DNA of 64,000 bases from Candidatus Gastranaerophilales bacterium (GTDB lineage Bacteria; Cyanobacteriota; Vampirovibrionia; Gastranaerophilales; Gastranaerophilaceae), in contig CANRHZ010000001.1 in NCBI GenBank assembly GCA_947630535.1, positions 1 to 64,000 on the forward strand. The letters are read 5' to 3'. Both the position numbers and the translations under genes were made by a program. Below the pieces are notes generated by a model. The model ran no database searches and was not told the DNA's origin. It was given only the letters and a program-made list of their open reading frames with translations. Positions 8,542-17,000 of this stretch are shown in pieces (position 1 is the first letter of the stretch; the number at the start of each line of letters is the position of its first letter).

Positions 8542-9099
8542 ATGCTAACAAAATTAGATGTTATAAACACAATGTTATCTTGTGCAGACCACATGCCTAT
8601 CAATACATTAGAAGAAATGCAAGATTCGTTTACTTATACGGCATTAAGTATATTAAATGAAGAAGTTAAAACATTTCAGGCAGAGGGTTGGAATTTTAAC
8701 ACGGAACGTAATTTTACATTAACTCCCGATACTACAGGGGTTATAAAAATACCTGATAACATTTATTCTGTAAAATTCCCTCAAAGATGTACTTATGTTA
8801 TAAGAGATGGCAAAATCTACAATAAGGTTCTACATACATTTAAAATAGAAAAACCTTTAAAATGTGATGTTGTATACGTCCATCCTTTTGAGGAATTACC
8901 ACCTGCTGCACAGTTATATATACAAATGGCTGCAAGTTATAAATTCACAAAACGTGTATTAGGTACGCAGACAAATTGCATTTACACACAAGAAGATTTA
9001 ATAAAGGCGAGAGCTGCTTTTATACAAGATGAACTTAATACCGGAAATTATAACTATAACACATACAGAATTGAGGGAAGGGTGAGGGATTCGATATAA
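8542..9099 (+). CDS. tail tubular protein A, T7 gp11-like
   Basis: 185 aa; gatekeeper-type protein joining portal and nozzle. It starts MLTKLDVINTML, the usual beginning of the family, and has VIKIPDNIYSVKF and ALSILNEEVKTFQAEGWNFN. I chose the ATG at 8542 over an in-frame ATG at 8500, because the latter lies before the terminator stem and would translate it, whereas GGAAGGA precedes 8542. The stop overlaps the next start (TAATG). Confidence 0.9.
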   Translation: MLTKLDVINTMLSCADHMPINTLEEMQDSFTYTALSILNEEVKTFQAEGWNFNTERNFTLTPDTTGVIKIPDNIYSVKFPQRCTYVIRDGKIYNKVLHTFKIEKPLKCDVVYVHPFEELPPAAQLYIQMAASYKFTKRVLGTQTNCIYTQEDLIKARAAFIQDELNTGNYNYNTYRIEGRVRDSI

Positions 9100-11408
9100 T
9101 GCTTGCACGTGGTAATATTTCAAGTTTTAAAGATGGTGTAAGTAAGCAAGCTGATAAGCTTATGTTTAAATCTAATCTTAAACAGCTTAAAAATGCCATA
9201 CCTAGTCTTTTATGGGGAACCATAAGACGTCCGCCTATGCAGCATATTGCAAAACTTACATCTACCTTAACAACACACCCTTTTATACATACAGTAGTTA
9301 AAGAAAATGAAAAGTATTGCATAGTATTAGATGGAAGTACAATAAGAATTTTTGACCTTGAAGGAAATGAAAAAACTGTAAAATCATATATTACAGAAGA
9401 TTTCAGCTATATAAAAACCGATAACCCATTAAAAGATTTATACGCTACCACCATAAATGATTATACATTTATTTTAAACAGGAAAAAAATACCTGTTATG
9501 GATAATAGTATAAAAAATTCATCTTATAATTCAGTAGCATTAGTTTTCGTGCAAAAAGGCGCTTATGAAACTACTTATAAAATAACCATAAATGGTACAC
9601 ATATAGCTCAATATACATCCGCAGCTTTAACAGCAAATGTTGAAGTAACACCTATAACAATTGCATCAAACCTTGAAAAGAACTTAAAACAACTTCTTGA
9701 TGAAACAGATTGGGAAGTAAACAGGATAGGAGCTGTTATTGCAATAACTAAAAAAGATGGCACATCATTTACAATTGAAACATCAGATACAGATGCAAAT
9801 ACAGATATAATTACGCTTTATAAAACAACAAGCACTTTCACAAGTTTACCAGTAACAGCTCCTAATGGTTTTATAATAAAAATTTCAGGCTATGAAGCTG
9901 ATTCATCAGATGATTATTTTGTAGAGTTTAAAACTAAAGATAATATTGAATTTGGAGAAGGTTATTGGGAAGAATGTTCAGACCCTACACTTCCTTATAA
10001 AATAGATGCTTCTACAATGCCTCATTTACTTGTAAGGGAAGAAGACGGTAGTTTTGTATTTAAGGAAGGTGTATGGGGAGAAAGATATGCAGGTGATGAA
10101 AAATCGGCACCATCTCCATCATTCATAAATAATAAAATTGAAAAAATATCGACACATAAAGGAAGGCTTGTTATTTTATCAAACGGAAATTTTCTAGCTT
10201 CAAGCACTTCGGATATTTTTTCTTTCTTTAAAACGACTGTAAGAGAAAATTTAGATTCAGACCCTATTGATATAACATCTAATGTAGGTATGACCGAATT
10301 GAAGCACTGTTTGCCATTTAATGGTGAACTGTTAACATTTTCAGAACTGGCATGTTTCACAATTTCAGGTGGTAATGTATTCTCAAATTCTACAATAAGT
10401 TGTGATTTAACAATGCAGTATGACTGTTCTTCAAAATGCGAACCTATTTCTTCAAGAAAAGGTGGCTTCTTTGTTTTTGAAAATGGTCAATATTCAGGTG
10501 TTAGGGATATTTATATAGATTCTACTTACAATATAAATGCAAAGGATATCACAGAACAAGTCCCTTGTTTCTTGCCTAAAAACATTTATAAAATAATCGG
10601 TAGCACAGTAAATAATATGGCTTTATTCCTATCAACTGATACATTAAATAAAATATACGTTTACAGTTATTATTTAGATGCACAGGATGAAACCAAACAA
10701 GCTGCTTGGCATGAATGGGAATTTGAAAATGCTAAAATTAGAGGTGGATATTTTAATCAAAACATTCTGTATCTGTATATTGAGTATTCAGACGGATTAT
10801 ATCTAAATAAGTTAGATTTCACACCCAAGTTAAAAGATTTTAATTTAGATTTCCAATTATATATCGACCGTAAGGTATACTATAAAAATTTAACACCAAA
10901 TAATGGTATAACAACATTAACTTTACCTTATATAAACGACAGTAACATTCAAGTATATGATGAAAAAGGTTTTCCGGTGGAATTTTCGATTTCAGGTGTA
11001 ACTGTAACGATTTCAGGAAACTATGAGAAATTAATTGTAGGAAACACTTATGAAACATTAATGGAGCTTCCTGTTTTATATTACAGACAACGTATTTATA
11101 ATACGGAATATATGGTTGATGGGCTATTAATGGTAAAAGATATAACACTAGGTTATAATAACACGGCTTATTTTAAAGTTGAAGTTTTACCCTTATATCC
11201 TTCAATGCAGCCTTCTACTTATATATTTACATCTTCAATTACAGGTCAAGTTTATACGGATGTTATACAGTTATTAAATGGTACTTTTGTATTTCCCGTT
11301 AGATGTAGAAATGAAGAAGTGACAATAAAAATAATAAATGATTCACACTTACCGTCTGAAATATTAGGACTGGACTGGATAGGCGAATTTACAAGGAGAG
11401 GTGAGTAA
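9099..11408 (+). CDS. tail tubular protein B (nozzle), T7 gp12-like
   Basis: 769 aa, the size of T7 gp12 (794). The N-terminus SSFKDGVSKQADKLMFKSNLKQLKNAIPSLLWGTIRRPPM-type region (residues about 6-48) is typical of nozzle proteins that begin by describing gene-product interaction with the tail-tube A ring. The rest is beta-rich. Residues about 345-375 (KGRLVILSNGNFLASSTSDIF) match the conserved SGRLGFLS-type motif. Overlaps neighbours by 1 nt on both sides. Confidence 0.9.
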   Translation: MLARGNISSFKDGVSKQADKLMFKSNLKQLKNAIPSLLWGTIRRPPMQHIAKLTSTLTTHPFIHTVVKENEKYCIVLDGSTIRIFDLEGNEKTVKSYITEDFSYIKTDNPLKDLYATTINDYTFILNRKKIPVMDNSIKNSSYNSVALVFVQKGAYETTYKITINGTHIAQYTSAALTANVEVTPITIASNLEKNLKQLLDETDWEVNRIGAVIAITKKDGTSFTIETSDTDANTDIITLYKTTSTFTSLPVTAPNGFIIKISGYEADSSDDYFVEFKTKDNIEFGEGYWEECSDPTLPYKIDASTMPHLLVREEDGSFVFKEGVWGERYAGDEKSAPSPSFINNKIEKISTHKGRLVILSNGNFLASSTSDIFSFFKTTVRENLDSDPIDITSNVGMTELKHCLPFNGELLTFSELACFTISGGNVFSNSTISCDLTMQYDCSSKCEPISSRKGGFFVFENGQYSGVRDIYIDSTYNINAKDITEQVPCFLPKNIYKIIGSTVNNMALFLSTDTLNKIYVYSYYLDAQDETKQAAWHEWEFENAKIRGGYFNQNILYLYIEYSDGLYLNKLDFTPKLKDFNLDFQLYIDRKVYYKNLTPNNGITTLTLPYINDSNIQVYDEKGFPVEFSISGVTVTISGNYEKLIVGNTYETLMELPVLYYRQRIYNTEYMVDGLLMVKDITLGYNNTAYFKVEVLPLYPSMQPSTYIFTSSITGQVYTDVIQLLNGTFVFPVRCRNEEVTIKIINDSHLPSEILGLDWIGEFTRRGE

Positions 11409-11995
11409 TGCAAAATAATACAAGCAAAACTTCTAAGATTTCACCTATATTCAAATCTTTAAGCAATGTTGTTGTAGGTATTCAAAAAGCCTCATCTATT
11501 AAAGATTACACAAGAACACAATTAGCAAACATATCTTCTGCTATTGATAACTTTGATTCGGGTGCTGATACATTATATAAACGCTATCAACAAGAAAAAG
11601 AACTTGCAGCTTATAATTTACAAGCAAGTATTTTAGATAATTTAAAAAGAAAAGGCATAGTTCAAACAGCAGCAGCGGAATCAAATGTAAGTGGTAATTC
11701 AATTACATCTTTGTTTAGGGCATATGATAGAATAAGTGCCGTTAATAAATACATGGCAGCTTATAATATGCAGAATTTAACCGACCAATTCAATGAGAAC
11801 TTGGAAGGGCTAAAAGTAAGAGCTTTAAATGCTGTTTATGATATAAAACCTTATAATTATAGCTATAACAACAATTATGAATTTGATATAAATAGTTTAA
11901 AAACAGCATATAGAGAGTTAAAGAATATAAACTGGAAAAAAGGCTTAAGGATAGATACAAGGGAAGTTTTAGAGGGAGATACTAAGAATGCCTGA
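11408..11995 (+). CDS. internal virion protein, gp14-like
   Basis: 195 aa, matching T7 gp14 (196 aa) in size and place directly after the nozzle gene. Mostly helical, with YQQEKELAAYNLQASILDN and the alanine-rich GIVQTAAAESNVSGNSI. In T7, gp14 is ejected and forms the outer-membrane pore. Function is assigned by position and helical pattern. Overlaps the next gene by 8 nt. Confidence 0.72.
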   Translation: MQNNTSKTSKISPIFKSLSNVVVGIQKASSIKDYTRTQLANISSAIDNFDSGADTLYKRYQQEKELAAYNLQASILDNLKRKGIVQTAAAESNVSGNSITSLFRAYDRISAVNKYMAAYNMQNLTDQFNENLEGLKVRALNAVYDIKPYNYSYNNNYEFDINSLKTAYRELKNINWKKGLRIDTREVLEGDTKNA

Positions 11996-14009
11996 TAATA
12001 AAAGAGTAACACCTGATGTAGGTGATACGATTAGCCCTGATGTAATAGCTTCTCCGGTAGATAAAAGGCGTCAATTTTCTATAAACCCTTTAGATGATGT
12101 AAAAAGAAAAGCTATTGTTGATACTTTAGCAGACATAGGTAATGGTGTTCAAGTATTAGATGAAACGCTTAAAGAAAATGCTATATATGATGCTTTTAAA
12201 CTTTATCAAGACACTAATGGCAATGATAACAAGAAAGATTGGCGTGTAGCTTCTAAACAATTAGAAGGAATGGCCAAATTTAATCCTTATATACAAGATG
12301 AATATAAAAAACTTGTTGCTAAAGATGTTATAAATGAAGGGATTCTTAAATTAAATGCCAACACTAAAGGTTATACTCTATCAAATAAAGAGTATGAAGA
12401 TTTTATACAGGATATAAAAAATAAAACACAAGTTAAACTAAATCTTTTAAACCTTCAACCTGAACATTATATAGAGCCTTTTAAGGAGTTTGAAAATAGC
12501 ATACAATCGGCCCGCAATAGTTATGTAGTTAAAAATGCTGAATATAATTATAAAAATCTGTTAAATAAGGAAATTTATGATTTTAATACAAGGGCTGTCA
12601 ATGCTATATTAAAAGCGGATTCAAAAGAGTTAAAATTAAAAGCTTTTGACACGGAATGGCAGAATACGGTTAATAAATGCAATGATTTAGGTATACCTGA
12701 TACAGATATAGCAGCCTTGCTTCAAGCGGGTGTTCAAAACTTTGTTTTAGAAAACGCATCAATAATGGATTCTAAGACAATGTTACTTGCTTTTGCAAAT
12801 CTAAAAGTTAATGATAAATCAATAAGTGAACTAATTCCGGATTTTAATACCAAAGCAGCCTTATTAATTAAAGAAGCTAAAAGAGCTGATTATAATGATA
12901 AATATTTAACATATCAACAAACACAGTTGGAAGATGATATAAATTATAAAAATGCGCTAGGTGAATTTATTGAAGGTTATAGTAATAATCCTAACATGGA
13001 TTCTGGTGAGGTTAAGGGATTAGCGCTAGAGCTTATTAGAAAATATGGTATTAAAGCTAATGGTTTTAATTTCTTATCACAAGCTGCAAGCCTTGATAAC
13101 TATATAAATAAATCACCCACAGAAAATTCAAAAATTGTTGAAGGTTTAACTTTGAAATCTATTACCGGTGAATTATCTATTGAGGATGTTGTAGAGGAGT
13201 TAAGGGCCGGAAATATAAAACCTAGTACGGCAAATACCTTTTACACTAAACTTAAAAACGGCGAAAATAACGCCAAAAGTGAAGCTATAGAACAAGTAAA
13301 ATATATAGCTAAAATGGTTGAAGATGCCAAAAAGAATAAAAGTATAGGCACAAAAAACAGTGAAATTGATAGTTCTTTTATAAGTCAACTGGAAACTATA
13401 AAAAATAAAGTCATGATAAATGAACTTGACCCTATAAAAGCTGCAAATATGGCTAAAGAACTTGTTAGAGCTTATACAGCTTATTCTAAATTTGAAAAAC
13501 AGCCACGTAAAATAAGTGACCTTTTAAAACCTGTATATTTAAAAGAATTGCCTTCACCTACATATAATGAAGCAGATGGTGAAAAGTTTTTTAAAAGAAA
13601 AGGCCTAATAAAGGAAGATTGGGGAAAAGTATTTTATGATATAACATCTTTACCTCAAAAAAGTAGAACTTTAAAAGGCCAGACAGGACAACATTCGGGT
13701 ACAGATATAGCTGCTCCTATGGGTGCACGTTTATATAACCCTTGGGATGGTGCATTTATTAAATATGCCGGTTTTGAAGCTACAATGGGAAATTTTGCCA
13801 TAATTGAATATAAAGGTAAAGGTGCTATACGTATAATGCACTTACAAAATTCAATTGAGAATCGTATTGGGACTTACATTGCAAAAGGTGAAAATTTTGC
13901 AAGAATAGGTAGCACTGGAAGGGCAACAGGGCCACATTTACATATAGAGTTTTATGATAAAAATATGTTCCCGATAACACCAATGCAATTTGATACTTTA
14001 ATGAAATAG
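11988..14009 (+). CDS. internal virion protein with C-terminal M23 peptidase
   Basis: 673 aa. Residues 1-530 are helical, like the ejected protein gp15. Residues about 555-665 form an M23 (LytM-type) zinc metallopeptidase: His569 and Asp573 in HSGTD, the IMHLQNS strand, and HLHIE with His650 and His652. Such domains cut peptidoglycan cross-links. T7 instead places a transglycosylase in gp16, so here cell-wall opening during ejection has probably moved to this protein. It follows the gp14-like gene and precedes the 1800-aa protein. Confidence 0.85.
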   Translation: MPDNKRVTPDVGDTISPDVIASPVDKRRQFSINPLDDVKRKAIVDTLADIGNGVQVLDETLKENAIYDAFKLYQDTNGNDNKKDWRVASKQLEGMAKFNPYIQDEYKKLVAKDVINEGILKLNANTKGYTLSNKEYEDFIQDIKNKTQVKLNLLNLQPEHYIEPFKEFENSIQSARNSYVVKNAEYNYKNLLNKEIYDFNTRAVNAILKADSKELKLKAFDTEWQNTVNKCNDLGIPDTDIAALLQAGVQNFVLENASIMDSKTMLLAFANLKVNDKSISELIPDFNTKAALLIKEAKRADYNDKYLTYQQTQLEDDINYKNALGEFIEGYSNNPNMDSGEVKGLALELIRKYGIKANGFNFLSQAASLDNYINKSPTENSKIVEGLTLKSITGELSIEDVVEELRAGNIKPSTANTFYTKLKNGENNAKSEAIEQVKYIAKMVEDAKKNKSIGTKNSEIDSSFISQLETIKNKVMINELDPIKAANMAKELVRAYTAYSKFEKQPRKISDLLKPVYLKELPSPTYNEADGEKFFKRKGLIKEDWGKVFYDITSLPQKSRTLKGQTGQHSGTDIAAPMGARLYNPWDGAFIKYAGFEATMGNFAIIEYKGKGAIRIMHLQNSIENRIGTYIAKGENFARIGSTGRATGPHLHIEFYDKNMFPITPMQFDTLMK

Positions 14010-14022
14010 GTGGTTATTATAC

Positions 14023-17000
14023 ATGGAAAATGAAATAAAATTAGGCGGACACTCTGCTGATGAATGGGAAGCACTTGCAGAGCCCCAGACCGGCTATGGT
14101 ATAGATGCACTAAAAGATGTGGGAATGATTGTAGATGATTCTGAAAACAAAGATAATGGTACAGATACTAAACCCACTAAAAGTGATGAGAGGTCAAATA
14201 AAGATAGCGAAGCTGATTTCGAAAAATTAAACATAGCTGATACCTTTGATGATATTACAAAATCAGTAGGTTCCGAAGCTTTAAGAGTATTTGCTCCAAA
14301 AGAAGGTGGACTAACCGCCAAATTAACAGGTAACTTCTTTACAGAAGCTAATTTACCTCAATATAAACCTAGAACGAAAGCTGCTAATAATTTAAAAATG
14401 CTTTATAGATATGGTGTCGGTACCTTAGCTACAATCGGAAGCTTTTTTACGACAGGTGGCTTAACGACACTTGCAGCGGGAACCAAAGCTGTACAAGCAT
14501 TAAAAATGGCGAGTGGGCTTACCAAAGCATCTAAATTTTTAAAAACTTTATCAGGGGCAACACCTATTATTAAAACAGGTGAAAAAGCAACCCAATTAGG
14601 TAAAATAGGAGCAAGAGCAGCAAATGCGTTTTTAAGTGGTTCAGTTGCAGGTGCTATTGCTGATTTCAATTTATTTAGAACTGATGATGATGATACGATT
14701 TTCTTTGATACAAAAAATGATTCAGAAGTAGAAGCTAAAATAAAAAATGTCATTGAAGGGTTTTTAATTGGGGGTGTTTTTGGAGAAGCTGTTGAATTTG
14801 GTTTATCTCCTATATTAAAAAGAGCTTTCCCAAAAGTGTTTAATCAGGGAGAAGCTACCACAGTTGGTGCCGAACAGGCTATAAAAGATACTAATAATAT
14901 ACAAAATATTTTTGATACCGCTAAATTATATGAAGAAACGGAAAAACTTTACAATCGTGCTTTAGATGAAGGAGTGGAACCTGATTCATTAATTGTTGAG
15001 AATATCCATCCTACCCAAAGGTCAGATGCAAGAAGAATGGTTGAAATGCTTCAAGAAGGTGAAAAACCTTTTATTAGAGAAGATGGCACTTTTTGCATTA
15101 AAATTGAAAAATGGGATGATGCTTATAAAGTTACTCCTGATGAATTTAAAGAGCAGCTTATACACAATGATAATAAAAAAGCTATTTTAGCCGGCCCAAA
15201 TGAACTTGTTAGAGAAGGCGACACGGCTTTAGATTTTATGAATCAAAGCGTTAAAGATACTTGGGTAGGCAGAAGTTGGATTGGTGAAAATGAAGAACTT
15301 AATCAAAAAACCGCAACAAGGATAGTTAAAAATTATAAAGATAAATTCCAAATAGATAATAATATAAAAGTTGAATTTGTAGATGGGTTAAAAGTTAATA
15401 AAAATGGAAAAATGGTTCCTATTGAAGGAAATTCACAAAAAGCCACATACCTTGGTAAAACTAAAAATATACCAAAATCTAAACAAAATGCAATTGATAG
15501 AAAAAAGCTTCAAATATCTAAACTTGAAAATAAAATAACTATTGAAGAAGGTAGCAATGCACCTATTGTAGATGTTTTGGACAACCTTAAAGAAGAATTA
15601 AGGATTGCAAAAAACGAATTAAAAATCCTTGAAAATGATGCTAAGGGCCAATATAAAGCAAAACTTAATGACCTTAAAATCCAAATAGATACAAATGCTA
15701 AACACCCTTATGCCGTACTTCGTTCCGAACTTGAACATATAAGGGATTTTGCTAAAAATACAATACCTAATCAAAAGGAAAAGCATTTCTCCCGTTACGA
15801 AGGCCTCAATGAAGGGGAAATGGCTCCTTCTTACGTATATAAAAAAGCGGTTTCTAAAAAAGACAGAGCTTCACAACTTGTAGATAATGATGGACAAACC
15901 TTGCAGGAAACGGTATACTCTAAAGAGGGGGTACCGGAAAATGGACAGCAACAAGGAACAGGAACAGTCAAGGGAAGCTTGGAAAGCGGAGAGGCAGAAA
16001 CTTATAGACAAAGTATTCTCCGACAAATCAATAGTTACAATAGAAGAAGCAATGAAAGCAGGGCTTACATACGAAGAAGCAACGTATGGCGTGCCAACAT
16101 GGTGGCAATAGGTGATTTATTTGATGCTATTGGACTTCCTAAATTAGAATTTAAAGAATCTACTAACAACCTACAAGATGTAAATACTTTTTATGAAACA
16201 CTGAAAACTTTAAAGAAAAACCATAAAGATAAATATGCGCAAGTAACCCTTCATTCAAAAGAAGATTATTCTAAGATGCGTATATTCTTTGACGAAAATA
16301 ATAAATGTGGTTTTGCCATTAAACCTGATGGAGAAATAACATCTGTATTTGTTTCACCTGATAGGCCTAAAGGAACAGGACATTCTTTAATAATAGCAGC
16401 TAGGGCTGCCGGTGGAACAAAACTAGACCATTTTGATACCTATTTAAGCAACTTTTATGAAAAGCATGGTTTTAAGGAAGTATCAAGGGAAAAATGGAAT
16501 GATGAATATATCCCAAGAGATGAAGATGGGAATATCGAATGGGATAAAAATGTATGGAAGAAATATAATAATGGAGAGCCTGATGTAATTTACAGGCAGG
16601 TAGAAGATATACAAAACCCCACATTAAATGTTACATCATTAGATGATGCTTATACCAAACTCACCGGTGGAACAGCTAATGTTAAAACTTATGGTGATAT
16701 TGATAATATCATTAATGAAGTCGTTAAATTAGAGCCTGAAATTTCAGGCTTTAAACTAGAACAGGTTAAAGATGATTCGGAAATATTTAGTAAAAAATTA
16801 TCTGAATTACTTAAAGGAGCAGATGTAGATAAATACCAACAGCTTTTAGCATCAGGTGATACAGAAGCTATAGATAAGCTTGTAAGAAAAGAAATAGCAG
16901 CCAGATTGCTAGTTGATAAGCTATATAAAGAGATAATAGAACTTCCCGAAAACACATCTTTAGACCTTAAAGCACAAAAATTAAATATTTTAAAATATTT

